From positions 1-26,421 of the IMG/VR virus record IMGVR_UViG_3300008470_000504: a stretch of 26,421 nt of DNA, one strand, 5' to 3'. This DNA is from a virus. Shown piece by piece: positions 15,412 to 23,965 of this stretch. Numbering within the stretch: the first letter of the stretch is position 1; every line of letters starts with the position of its first letter. The notes beneath the pieces are model-generated. The model saw only the letters and a program-made list of their open reading frames with translations, had not been told where the DNA came from and made no database searches. A program made the translations under genes and the position numbers.

Positions 15412-16003
15412 TAATAGAATATCGGCTTTCGACGAAACCACGGGCCAACAAATAAAATTAGGATTAAATAATTTAACAGCAACTACAAACCCCGTAGTCG
15501 GTTCCGATGGAACTATTGATTACGAGGTGGGTAGTAAGTGGATAAACGTAACTTCGGGCGAAATCTTCGAATGTTTAAGTAATGCAACAGGTGCAGCGGT
15601 TTGGAAGTCAACAACAGATACAGGTAGTGCAAGTCCTATAATTAAGTTAGCTGAGATTGCTGCTATAGATTGCACTACAGAAGCACAAACAGCTCTATAT
15701 ACAGTTCCAGCAGCTACAAAGACTTTCGTAACTGAAATGATTATAGAATTAACTACAATCACGGGGGGTACTGGTAACACTAAGTTCCCGAAGATAAATG
15801 TAGGTATTGGAGGTAGTTTTAATAATATATTTTCAAACACTAGAATAAGCGGTTTAGATGCTACAACAGAATTTTACCACTTCAATACAAGTGGCGTGAG
15901 TGCTAAGGGTGTAGCTACAGATGTTATTTCATTTGATGTAGATACTGCCTCAAATTCTACTGCTTACGATGTAACGGTTCACTTATTTGGGTACAATAAA
16001 TAA
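15401..16003 (+). CDS. Fibre-like structural protein B
   Basis: The 200-aa protein overlaps gene A by 11 bp. Its C-terminal half (about 95-200) repeats that of A: YTVPAATK, TITGGTGNTKFPKINVGIGG, FSNTRISG, FYHFNTSG, then a strand-rich end VTVHLFGYN. Its N-terminal part (30-70: GSDGTIDYEVGSKWINVTSGEIFECLSNATGAAVW) is paralogous to residues 30-66 of the next gene. Gene B is therefore a bridge that shares one module with each neighbour, which suggests duplication and module swapping. A role in surface adhesion is likely, but the receptor is unknown. Confidence 0.65.
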   Translation: MSTNNRISAFDETTGQQIKLGLNNLTATTNPVVGSDGTIDYEVGSKWINVTSGEIFECLSNATGAAVWKSTTDTGSASPIIKLAEIAAIDCTTEAQTALYTVPAATKTFVTEMIIELTTITGGTGNTKFPKINVGIGGSFNNIFSNTRISGLDATTEFYHFNTSGVSAKGVATDVISFDVDTASNSTAYDVTVHLFGYNK

Positions 16004-16006
16004 TAG

Positions 16007-16561
16007 ATGTCTTACGAGGTAATAGTCATAAATTCAGAAACAGGGGCTCAAGAAACTATACTAGTAAATAATAGTTCTAGTGTAGCTCCTGTTGCCACTG
16101 ACGATGTAGGTTTTGGATATAGCGTGAATAGTGGTTGGGTTGATTTAATTACTAAAAAAGTTTATAAATGTGTAGATAATACGGTAGGTGCTGCGGTGTG
16201 GAAAGAGATATCTAGGGATATATCTACAGGGGCGGTATTATTTGACAAATTATTTGAAATAACATTAACAGGTAATGTCAACTACTTAGATATACCAGAC
16301 ATTTGGAAATATAATAAGATTGAAGTAAATTCCACAAAGAAGGTCGATATTAAAGGTTTAACCTCTACAGGTGTACCTGATGGTTTTACAATTTGCGTTC
16401 ATAATATAAGTACTCACGAACATAAGTATAAGAAGAATCAAAATGCATCTCCTGCAACATTTAGGTTTGATGCAGATGATATAAAGGTTAAAAAGAAAAC
16501 TTTTATTTGGTGGACTTGGAATACAAATGACAATAGGTGGAATGCTCAAAATAATCACTAA
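16007..16561 (+). CDS. Fibre-like structural protein C
   Basis: The 184-aa product shares with protein B the 'D...YxVxSxWxxxxxxxxYxCxxNTxGAAVW' module (about residues 30-66). Its C-terminal domain (about 85-184) is unrelated to those of A and B. It is beta-rich and ends in a tryptophan-rich strand FIWWTWNTNDNRW. Aromatic-rich ends of this type are often glycan-binding, but that is only inference here. It begins 3 bp after gene B and its stop overlaps the next gene by one base (TAATG), so the set is co-translated. Confidence 0.6.
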   Translation: MSYEVIVINSETGAQETILVNNSSSVAPVATDDVGFGYSVNSGWVDLITKKVYKCVDNTVGAAVWKEISRDISTGAVLFDKLFEITLTGNVNYLDIPDIWKYNKIEVNSTKKVDIKGLTSTGVPDGFTICVHNISTHEHKYKKNQNASPATFRFDADDIKVKKKTFIWWTWNTNDNRWNAQNNH

Positions 16562-17502
16562 TGGCAAAAAGACTATACAGAGAACCCGTGGCAAATGGGG
16601 AAGTACCAGCAATGGAATATACAGAATCACCCACTGAGGGTTATACCCTTTGTGGTACCGATGTGAAATGTATTGGAATGTACTGGGATAGTGCCGAAGG
16701 AATGACTGTTGATGATGTTGTAAGTGAGTTGAAACTTGCTTACTCAGGAGTCTGGGGCGGGTATGAAGATGAAGAAAAAGAGTATTTAGCGATGTACTGC
16801 GTAGCTGCAAAAGCAGATAGAGATACTTTAGGTGTTGAATCAGAGGTTTACATGACAAACGGTTATGCAAATCATGAATACGCTATGCACGAGTTTATCC
16901 GAAAAGATATGCGTTCAAAAAACATAAACGAAGTTGATTACATCGGCATAAGGGAACTTACTCTTAGGTTACAATTCAGAAGAACTTGGAATCATGGTCA
17001 TTTATTGAAAATAGAGTTCTTTGAATCTTATGAAGAATCCACTAATATAGGTACTAATAAATTGTTAGAAATAGAAACGGAATACACTGTCAATTCAAGT
17101 GGTGATTTAGTTCATAGAGAAAAGACTAGGAAATGGTTTCTTTCTGACAACATAATAGTAGGGGTTGAAACTTTATCTCCAAAAACAGTATTGGTTGAAG
17201 ATAGTATAAAAGAAGGTAATAGAAGAAGGGTTAATATAGTTGACCAACTAAAGAAAAATATTCCTGGTCTAATTATGGCAACTCAGTCAGTAGATGTAGA
17301 TACTGCAAGGGCAATGGGTGGTGCTTTATTTGTAGCATATAAAACAGGGTTTGAATTGTTTATAGAATTAAAATTATTCAATCTTGCTGATGATATACTT
17401 ATAGAAACTAGTGCAAATTTTTCTTGGATAGAAGACCAAGTACCGAATGCTCCAGATGGATATTTAGTGCGTAATTACTTGCATGACCAAATAACTTACT
17501 AA
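16561..17502 (+). CDS. Hypothetical protein upstream of the DUF1353 gene
   Basis: The 313-aa protein shows no signal peptide, membrane segment or recognised motif. It begins with a short proline-containing segment (YREPVANGEVPAMEYTESP) and then a mixed alpha/beta body. Its fold seems globular, with several Trp and Tyr residues and a charged middle (VHREKTRKWFLSDN, about 184-197). It overlaps neighbours at both ends by single bases, so it belongs to the fibre-like operon. It may be a structural or assembly factor for the fibre-like genes. I do not recognise it. Confidence 0.6.
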   Translation: MAKRLYREPVANGEVPAMEYTESPTEGYTLCGTDVKCIGMYWDSAEGMTVDDVVSELKLAYSGVWGGYEDEEKEYLAMYCVAAKADRDTLGVESEVYMTNGYANHEYAMHEFIRKDMRSKNINEVDYIGIRELTLRLQFRRTWNHGHLLKIEFFESYEESTNIGTNKLLEIETEYTVNSSGDLVHREKTRKWFLSDNIIVGVETLSPKTVLVEDSIKEGNRRRVNIVDQLKKNIPGLIMATQSVDVDTARAMGGALFVAYKTGFELFIELKLFNLADDILIETSANFSWIEDQVPNAPDGYLVRNYLHDQITY

Positions 17503-17918
17503 TGATAGTAACAATAGAAAACATAGAAAGATATTTATTGTTTAGTGGTTTGGTGTTGTCACCAGTTTACCCGATTACTAAATGGGAGCATTTTGAAATT
17601 CAAGAACCCATAAAGGTAGAATTATCTAATGGTGAAATAATAAATATACCTCACGGTTTTACTTTTGATGGTTCTTCAGCTCCTAGGTTTATTTGGAATT
17701 TATTTCCTAGCTATGGAGATTTTTTATTTGCTGCATTAATCCATGATTTTATGTATAAAACGGATTATAAAAGAAAAGAACTTGGTACATATAAGGCCCA
17801 AAAGTTTGCAGATGACGAAATGTTAATTTGGTCAAATTTACTACATTCAAATAAAATTGGAAATAAATTAAGACACTTAGCTGTCAGAATTTTTGGTAAG
17901 AATATTTATATACAATAA
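17502..17918 (+). CDS. DUF1353 protein
   Basis: This 138-aa protein matches DUF1353, a small family found in many phages. An N-terminal beta domain leads to IPHGFTFDGSSAPRFIWNLFP (residues 48-68), then FAALIHDFMYKT (77-88) with a His-Asp pair, ADDEM (104-108) and a final AVRIFG. The HD and DxxM-like positions could bind metal, so a hydrolase-type activity has been suspected for the family, but its function is unestablished. It is the last gene before the sheath promoter, and only 40 bp separate it from the sheath gene. Confidence 0.8.
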   Translation: MIVTIENIERYLLFSGLVLSPVYPITKWEHFEIQEPIKVELSNGEIINIPHGFTFDGSSAPRFIWNLFPSYGDFLFAALIHDFMYKTDYKRKELGTYKAQKFADDEMLIWSNLLHSNKIGNKLRHLAVRIFGKNIYIQ

Positions 17919-17925
17919 TTTTTTA

Positions 17926-17933
17926 TACATTTG
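17926..17933 (+). promoter_or_regulatory. Promoter -7 element for the tail genes
   Basis: TACATTTG matches TAnnTTTG, and ATTTGTTAAA (17929-17938) is identical to 10377-10386 at the head promoter. A good -33 box is not visible at 19 bp, since the nearest TTTG is 30 bp upstream. The sheath ATG at 17959 is preceded by an A-rich leader of about 20 nt. Confidence 0.5.
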
Positions 17934-17958
17934 TTAAACTAATAAAAATTAAACAAAA

Positions 17959-19476
17959 ATGGCAATAAGTACTTCAGTAGGTACGGAGCGAGTTAGTAGA
18001 GTTGTAGGTTACACTATTGTAAAAGGCAACTTTCAAGAATCGACCCCAAACCTGCCACAAAGAATAGCTATATTGGCGGAAGCTAATGAGGCGAATCAAG
18101 CAGGGTTAAGCACTGACCCCGTAGAAATTACAACAGCGCAACAAGCTGGTGAACTATATGGTTATGGCTCTCCAATTTACAATATTTTAAGAATTCTTAG
18201 ACCTACCACTGGTGGAGGTATTGGAGGAATTCCAACACTTGTTTACCCTCAAGAGAAAGCGGTTGGTGCATTGGCAGCGGCTAGAGATTTAACTCCAAGT
18301 GGAGCGGCTACAGCAAACGGAACCCATACAGTTGTTGTCAATGGCCGTAGGGGTGTTGACGGTTCAAGATATGATTTTGTTGTTGCAGATGGTGACACTG
18401 TTACTGAATTAGTTCCTAAAATAATTGACGCGATAAACAACGTTTTATCTGCTCCAGTTATAGCAACCGATGGAACTGGCAAAATAACAATGACATCTAA
18501 ATGGAACGGATTAACTTCTGAAGATTTAGTAGTTTCAATAGATACAAATGGTTTAGACCTTGGTGTTGCTTATGCAGTAGTAAGTTCAGCTTCTGGTGCA
18601 GGTTCACCAAACGTAACGGCTTCGTTGAATCTGTTTGGTAGTAACTGGAATACTGTAGTTATAAATAGTTATGGAGCAGCAGCTTTTGACGATTTAGAAG
18701 CTTTTAACGGAATTCCTGACCCTACTACACCAACAGGAAGATATGTTGGTATTGTTATGAAACCTTTTATAGCTTTATATGGTGACGTTACGGCTGACCC
18801 TAGTGTATTAACAGACGCAAGAAAATCACAAGTAACTAATGCAGCATGTCCAGCTCCTTTGTCTAAAGGCTTGCCAATGGAAGCGGCTGCAAATATGGCG
18901 ACATTGTTTGCAAGGGTTGCTCAAGACCAGCCTCATTTAGATGTAAATAGTTTAAGTTATCCAGATATGCCAATCCCAGTTGATGAGGTTATTGGTAGTA
19001 TGTCGGATTATAACTTTAGGGATTCAATCGTTAAAAAAGGTTCTTCAACAGTTGATTTAATCGCTGGAAGATATGCGGTTCAAGATTTTGTTACAACTTA
19101 CCATCCAGATGGTGAAGTTCCACCTCAATTTAGATACTGTAGAAACTTAATGTTGGATTTCAATGTTAGATTTTCTTATTATTTATTGGAACAAATTAAT
19201 GTTGTTAATAAAACAATTGCAGCCGATGCAGACATCGTTTCTGTTAAAGGTATAATTAAGCCTAAACAATGGAAACAAGTTGTTGACAAAATGGCTACAG
19301 ACTTAGGAAAAAGAGCCTTAATTGCAGACGTTGCATTTATGCAAGAATCAATCGTTGTTGGATTAAGTACATCAAACCCTGACAGGTTAGAAACTTTCTT
19401 TAAGTATAAACGAACAGGAATTGCTAGAATTGCATCTACAACCGCTGAGGCTGGATTCAATTTTGGTACTATTTAA
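17959..19476 (+). CDS. Contractile tail sheath protein
   Basis: The 505-aa product resembles sheath proteins of Mu-like myoviruses, which polymerise around the tube and contract on infection. The N-terminus includes the conserved GNFQESTPNLPQRIAILAEANEANQAG (residues 23-49) and then AGELYGYGSPIYNILRILRP. Mid-protein segments (about 112-230) form a beta-rich protruding domain. The C-terminal region (about 340-505) holds the conserved core that contacts the tube, with DFNVRFSYYLLEQINVVNKTIAADADIVSVKG. It has its own promoter element and precedes the tube gene by 20 bp, in line with high expression. Confidence 0.9.
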   Translation: MAISTSVGTERVSRVVGYTIVKGNFQESTPNLPQRIAILAEANEANQAGLSTDPVEITTAQQAGELYGYGSPIYNILRILRPTTGGGIGGIPTLVYPQEKAVGALAAARDLTPSGAATANGTHTVVVNGRRGVDGSRYDFVVADGDTVTELVPKIIDAINNVLSAPVIATDGTGKITMTSKWNGLTSEDLVVSIDTNGLDLGVAYAVVSSASGAGSPNVTASLNLFGSNWNTVVINSYGAAAFDDLEAFNGIPDPTTPTGRYVGIVMKPFIALYGDVTADPSVLTDARKSQVTNAACPAPLSKGLPMEAAANMATLFARVAQDQPHLDVNSLSYPDMPIPVDEVIGSMSDYNFRDSIVKKGSSTVDLIAGRYAVQDFVTTYHPDGEVPPQFRYCRNLMLDFNVRFSYYLLEQINVVNKTIAADADIVSVKGIIKPKQWKQVVDKMATDLGKRALIADVAFMQESIVVGLSTSNPDRLETFFKYKRTGIARIASTTAEAGFNFGTI

Positions 19477-19496
19477 TAATTTAAAACAAGAACAAA

Positions 19497-19907
19497 ATGC
19501 CAACAGGAGGAGATATTCTCGAAATAACATATAATCACCCGACATTAGGTTCGGGTGTTATATTCGCCAAATCAAACGAAGATAGTACATTTGATACAGG
19601 TGGTTACAGAAGTGCAGACGATGCCAATATGGTAGACGGAGGCGGAAACATGATTGACCAAATGAACCAGGTAAGATGGAAATTTGGTTGTACAGCTTCA
19701 TGGGATCAGAATACCAATAACGAATTAGATGTAATCAGCGAACTTGCAGGTAATGCACTACAGGCTGAATATACTATATCAGTTATAAATGGTACTGTTT
19801 GGGGTGGTACAGGGAAACCAGTGGGTGACTATGAAGCAAATGCTAATCAATCAACATTTGCTTTATTATTATCAGGTGGTGGAAAATTAAAGAAAATTAG
19901 TGGTTAA
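19497..19907 (+). CDS. Tail tube protein
   Basis: The 136-aa protein has the size and composition of a Mu-like tail tube subunit (beta-barrel, few cysteines). It reads PTGGDILEITYNHPTLGSG, FDTGGYRSADDANMVDGGGNMIDQMNQVRWKFGC, and a C-terminal GGGKLKKISG. It lies between the sheath and the tail chaperone genes, the invariant position in contractile-tailed phages. Identification depends more on order than on strong motif recognition, since tube proteins diverge quickly. Confidence 0.8.
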   Translation: MPTGGDILEITYNHPTLGSGVIFAKSNEDSTFDTGGYRSADDANMVDGGGNMIDQMNQVRWKFGCTASWDQNTNNELDVISELAGNALQAEYTISVINGTVWGGTGKPVGDYEANANQSTFALLLSGGGKLKKISG

Positions 19908-19926
19908 TAATTAAATAGGTAGGAAA

Positions 19927-20334
19927 ATGGAAAAAGTAGCAAAAGAAACAGCACTTAAAGAAGTGCAAAATTGGTTAGAGTACAAAAAAGTTGATGAAAC
20001 TAAAATCAAAGAAAATAAAGCAAACATCGAAAATTTAGCTTCGGCTATTTCGGCTGGTCATGTTGTTTTAGACAGTGATTTTAATTTAGTGCATACCTTA
20101 AAGTTTCCAATATTGGCAGAAGATAATTCTCCTGTAGCGGAAAAACTAACGTATAAACCTAGATTAAAAATGAAGGAAATTCGTAGAAAAACAAAAAACG
20201 TTGATGCATCCGATACTATGGGTCTATTGTCTGCTTATGTTTCTGCAATTACAACTCAAAACACTGGTATAATTGATGAATTAGATTCGGAAGACAATAA
20301 AGTGGCTCAAGCTATTGCTATATTTTTCCTGTAA
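19927..20334 (+). CDS. Tail assembly chaperone, short (unshifted) form
   Basis: The 135-aa product sits between tube and tape measure genes, where lambda G/T and P2 E/E' chaperones lie. It has a helical, charged N-terminus and a segment KLTYKPRLKMKEIRRKTK (residues 77-94) typical of these proteins. The stop TAA at 20332 comes right after ATA TTT TTC CTG. Shifting back by one frame there reads through to 20495, giving the longer form. The short form would bind the tape measure and coat it during assembly, by analogy with gpG. Confidence 0.75.
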   Translation: MEKVAKETALKEVQNWLEYKKVDETKIKENKANIENLASAISAGHVVLDSDFNLVHTLKFPILAEDNSPVAEKLTYKPRLKMKEIRRKTKNVDASDTMGLLSAYVSAITTQNTGIIDELDSEDNKVAQAIAIFFL

Positions 20335-20381
20335 GTCAAAACTCCCTCGATAATATGGTTAAAACCGTAGTGAGGGAGTTT
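20323..20381 (+). promoter_or_regulatory. Probable programmed -1 frameshift signal
   Basis: TTT-TTC (20323-20328) is a slippery run in which a Phe tRNA on TTC can re-pair with TTT one base back. Ten bases downstream a perfect 10-bp stem, AAACTCCCTC/GAGGGAGTTT (20339-20348 with 20372-20381), can form. Its 23-nt loop contains an inner stem, TATGGT/ACCGTA. The canonical X-XXY-YYZ heptamer is not perfect (A-TTT-TTC), so slippage by one tRNA is likelier than tandem slippage. There is no T run after the stem, so it is not a terminator. Confidence 0.7.
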
Positions 20382-20495
20382 AAATTTGACCCCAATTCTA
20401 TTGATGAGTTGTATTCAGATAGTTGTGACTATTTGGGTTTAGAGTATTGGGATAACGATGCTCACCAAATGCATGAAGAATTAAAGAAAAAATAA
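20328..20495 (+). CDS. C-terminal extension of the tail chaperone (shifted frame)
   Basis: After a -1 shift, reading continues from CCT at 20328 through 20495 and adds 55 residues, giving a fusion of about 189 aa. The extension has a DPNSIDELYSDSCDYLGLEYWDND segment, like the short WY-rich tails of GT/EE'-type chaperones. That tail recruits the tube to the coated tape measure. The frame is open upstream back to 20301. An ATG at 20355 could give a free 46-aa protein, but it lies inside the hairpin. The stop is immediately followed by the tape measure ATG. Confidence 0.7.
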   Translation, partial: PVSQNSLDNMVKTVVREFKFDPNSIDELYSDSCDYLGLEYWDNDAHQMHEELKKK

Positions 20496-22298
20496 ATGTC
20501 AGCTTTTACTATTCCAACAATATTTAAGGCAATAGATAAATTTTCGGGGCCTGTAAAGGCAATGAAATCTAATCTTAGTTCTTTTGCTCAAAAAGCAGAA
20601 GTTGGAATATCACGTTTAGATAGAAGTGTAAGAAAGTTTACTCCCTCGCTTGGTGGCATGGCAAAGCAAGCTTTGTCGTTTGCTAGTGCTGGCATTTTAA
20701 TTGCAGGAATAGGTGGTGCGGTTGCTACGGTAAGAGACTTTGAACAAGCTAATGCCGATTTATCAGCGGTAATGAATACCACTTCTGAAAACTCGCAGAA
20801 GCTTTTTAACGATGCGGCCCGTTTAGGTGGTCAGACATCTAAAACAGCCACGGAAGTAGTAGGGCTTCAAGAAGCTTTTGCTCGTCTTGGTTTTGAAACG
20901 CCCGCTATTATCAACATGACAGAGTCTACAATCTCTGGAGCTGTTGCTATGAATGCCGAATTATCAGAAACGGCTGAACTAGTTGGTGCGATGGTTAAAA
21001 CATTTGACGGCTTTTCGTCACTTGATACACCAAAGATTATTGACCAAATGACGCTCGCTACTCAAAAGTCAGCGTTAAACTTTGAAAAACTTCAAACTTC
21101 TTTACCTATTGTAGCTGGTGCGGCTAATGCGGCTGGAATACCATTCACAAAAATGACTGCCTTATTGGGTAAGCTTTCGGATTCTGGTATTGATGCCAGT
21201 AGCTCGGCAACTGCTTTAAGGAATATATTTTTAGAAAGTGCAAAAAGAGGCGATTCTTATAGTGAAATATTACAAAGCATACAAAAGAATCAAGATAAAT
21301 TAACAGCGGCAAATGACGCTTTCGGTAAAAGAGGGGCCGTTTCAGCTTCTATACTGGCTAATAATTTAAAAGAGGTTGATATACTTGCCAAGAAACTAGA
21401 AAACGATTTTAAAGGGGTTGCAGCAGCAGCAGAGGCGAAAAGATTAAATACTTTTGGAGGCTCTTTAGACTTGTTAGCTTCTAAATGGAGTGGTATCTTA
21501 TTAGCAGCTGATGATTCAGCTAGTGGCTTAAAAAAAGTTACTAAGGTTATACAGTTTTTAACCAAAAACCTAGAAACGGTTGTAAATGTTGGGGCTTTAT
21601 TGGTTGCGGGGTTTGTGGCTCTTAAAATTGCTGTTTTAGCTGGTAACGTTGCAATCTTTTCATATAATGTTATTACAGGCATTGCAGCGGTTAATTCTGC
21701 TACAATGGCCGTCAGTATTGGAGCTTCAAATGTAGCAATGCGAGCTCAACAAATAGCGACTTATGGAGTTATTGCAGCGCAATGGCTTTGGAATGCTGCT
21801 TTAGCATCTGGAGCAATAGCTATGCAGGTATTAATATCTCCTATTACTGGTTTTATTGCTTTAGGGGTTATTCTAATAGCTACTATAGTTGGAATGTTTA
21901 ACCATTGGGAAAAGATTAAAAAAGCTTTTACAAGTGGTGATATATTAGGTGGGATTAAGTTAATTGGATTAGCTTTAGTAGATTCATTGTTGCACCCTGT
22001 TCAATTACTTTTGGAACTACTTGCTAAAGTGCCAGGCATGGCGAATCTAGCAGGTGGTGGAGCTGTAAAAATCCAACAAATAAGAGAAAACTTATTTAAA
22101 ACAGATGCAGAAAAAGCAGAATCAAGCCCTAAAGGGTTATTAAATCCAAGGCTTGAAGAACAAAGAAATTCAGTTGAAAGGCGTGAATCTGTAGAAAAAC
22201 AAGATTTTAATTTAAACATTAACGACCTAACAGGTAGGGCATCTTTTGAACAAGAACTACCTCCATTTATTAACCTTTCGTCAACAGTAGGATTATGA
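20496..22298 (+). CDS. Tail tape measure protein, TP901-type
   Basis: The 600-aa protein carries the TP901 tape measure core in its N-terminal half (about 77-245: FEQANADLSAVMNTT, GLQEAFARLGF, SSSATALRNIFLESAKRG). Alanine- and valine-rich membrane-like segments follow at about 355-400 and 445-470, as expected for a protein that is ejected into the envelope. Its length sets tail length; by the usual 1.5 A per residue rule the tube would be about 90 nm. The stop overlaps the gp46-like ATG (ATGA, 4 bp). Confidence 0.9.
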   Translation: MSAFTIPTIFKAIDKFSGPVKAMKSNLSSFAQKAEVGISRLDRSVRKFTPSLGGMAKQALSFASAGILIAGIGGAVATVRDFEQANADLSAVMNTTSENSQKLFNDAARLGGQTSKTATEVVGLQEAFARLGFETPAIINMTESTISGAVAMNAELSETAELVGAMVKTFDGFSSLDTPKIIDQMTLATQKSALNFEKLQTSLPIVAGAANAAGIPFTKMTALLGKLSDSGIDASSSATALRNIFLESAKRGDSYSEILQSIQKNQDKLTAANDAFGKRGAVSASILANNLKEVDILAKKLENDFKGVAAAAEAKRLNTFGGSLDLLASKWSGILLAADDSASGLKKVTKVIQFLTKNLETVVNVGALLVAGFVALKIAVLAGNVAIFSYNVITGIAAVNSATMAVSIGASNVAMRAQQIATYGVIAAQWLWNAALASGAIAMQVLISPITGFIALGVILIATIVGMFNHWEKIKKAFTSGDILGGIKLIGLALVDSLLHPVQLLLELLAKVPGMANLAGGGAVKIQQIRENLFKTDAEKAESSPKGLLNPRLEEQRNSVERRESVEKQDFNLNINDLTGRASFEQELPPFINLSSTVGL

Positions 22299-22771
22299 GT
22301 TTTGATTTATTACTATATGAAACTGGTGACGGTGGGGATTTACAGCTTTTAGGAAACGACCTTGCAAATACATCGGGATTATTTAATATGGTGTATATGG
22401 CTTTATTTGGTGGCAACCCGCAAGCCGTAACAACTGACAACGAAATAGAAACCGAACAACGGTTGGACTGGATTGGGAATTCTGTTTTATTTGGCAACAA
22501 AGAAGACATACAATTTAACTCTTTTACAGAACGTGCATTATTAGAAAATGCATTAAATAGTGACGGAAGATTAAAAATAGAGGACGCAGCTAAAAAAGAT
22601 TTAAACTTTTTAGCTAACTTTGCGGACATAGAAGTTTCGGTTTCTGTTCTTTCGGATAATAAAGCTGGTATTTATGTAAAACTACAAGAGCCAGATAATT
22701 TGCAAGAAAAGGAATTTGAAATAATATGGGATTCCCTAAGAGGGGAAGCAATAGAAAATAAAACAATATAA
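22295..22771 (+). CDS. Baseplate protein, Mu gp46-like
   Basis: The 158-aa product fits the Mu gp46 family (T4 gp25-like wedge component). It has a short N-terminal ETGDGGDLQL (residues 8-17), MALFGGNPQA (32-41), RLDWIGNSVLFG in the middle and a C-terminal alpha/beta fold ending in a repeated strand. In Mu the order gp46-gp47-gp48 matches the three genes seen here. Its ATG overlaps the tape measure stop by 4 bp. Confidence 0.75.
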   Translation: MSFDLLLYETGDGGDLQLLGNDLANTSGLFNMVYMALFGGNPQAVTTDNEIETEQRLDWIGNSVLFGNKEDIQFNSFTERALLENALNSDGRLKIEDAAKKDLNFLANFADIEVSVSVLSDNKAGIYVKLQEPDNLQEKEFEIIWDSLRGEAIENKTI

Positions 22772-22775
22772 TAGA

Positions 22776-23965
22776 ATGGCTGTTAATATACCAACATTTA
22801 AACAATTATATGATGATATTATAGCTGATTTAGAGGCTGAATTAAATATAACGATACCTATATTTGGAAAGTCTTTCTTGAGGGCTTTCGCAGTAGTACA
22901 GGCATCTAAACAAAAGCTTTATTATTTAAGTATAGCAAATTTACAGAAGAATATATTCGTAGACACCGCAGAGCCTGAAGCTTTGGGTGGTACTTTGGAA
23001 CGTTACGGAAGAATAAAATTAGGTAGAAGCCCTTATAAATCAACCCCAGGAAGTTATCAAGTTTCTGTAACTGGTGATATCGGTGCTGTTATACCTGTTA
23101 ATACAACTTTTAAAAGTAGTGACACTTCTACAAACCCTGGTAAACTATATGTTCTTGATGCTGAATATACATTTGTTGCAGGTGTTAACCTAATAATTGT
23201 AAGAGCTTTAGAAGGTGGGCTTGATAGCCAATTGTCAATCGGTGACATTGTTACAAGTACTTCACCTATTGCTAATGCAGAATCTAAGGGCGCAATAACA
23301 AACGAAACAATTGAGCCATTAGCTGCCGAAACTGTAGAAGAATACAGGGCCAAAGCAATACAGGCATATCAATTAGAACCACAAGGCGGAGCGGCTGCCG
23401 ATTATATTTATGGGCTGAAGATGCTCAAGGTTTAAAAAGGGTTTATCCTTATACTAAATCTGGATTTTCCAACGAAATACAAATATTTATTGAAGCTACT
23501 GTAGCCGATTCTATTGACGGAAAAGGCACTCCGTCAGCTGCATTAATTCAAGAAGTTGATGACGTAACAGAGTTTGACCCAGATAATACCAAACCTATAA
23601 GCGAAAGAGGTAGAAGGCCAATTGGAGTATTTAATATTGATTTTTTACCTATAATATTAAAAACTGTTGATGTTGAAATTATTAATTATGCTAATTTAAC
23701 GCCAACTATAGAATCGTCTATCAGTAATTCTATAACCAGTTTTGTTGACACTGTTAGGCCCTTTGTTGACAACGCTGATGTACTTGCTGACAAAAACGAT
23801 ATTTTAAGTATTAATAATTTAATATCAGTAATATTAAAGGCAGTACCAGGCGGAGTATTTGAACAAGTTATTCTTCGTATAGACGGGGTTGAATTACCTA
23901 CATTTTCATTTCAATTTGGGGATATATCAACAGTTGACTCAATAACTTTTTCTACAAATGTTTAG
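22776..23965 (+). pseudogene. Baseplate J (Mu gp47-like) gene with a frameshift
   Basis: The N-terminal 219 codons encode a gp47/baseplate J-like wedge protein up to AADYIYGLKMLKV and TAA at 23433. One frame back, from about 23408, the sequence continues as LWAEDAQGLKRVYPYT and runs without stop to 23963, ending VPGGVFEQVILRIDGVELPTFSFQFGDIS. The family usually reads ADYI-x-W-A-x-D-x-x-G-V/L at this point, so one T appears to be missing near 23406-23409. Joined, the product is about 396 aa. No good slippery heptamer is present, so a real deletion or a sequencing error is likelier than programmed shifting. The stop overlaps the next gene by 8 bp. Confidence 0.8.

Noticed and set aside
20339-20381. 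Hairpin read as a transcription terminator
   Set aside because: There is no T run after the stem, and it lies within an open frame just after a slippery run.
23400-23412. Programmed -1 frameshift in baseplate J
   Set aside because: No X-XXY-YYZ heptamer or downstream hairpin is seen, unlike at 20323; a one-base deletion is simpler.
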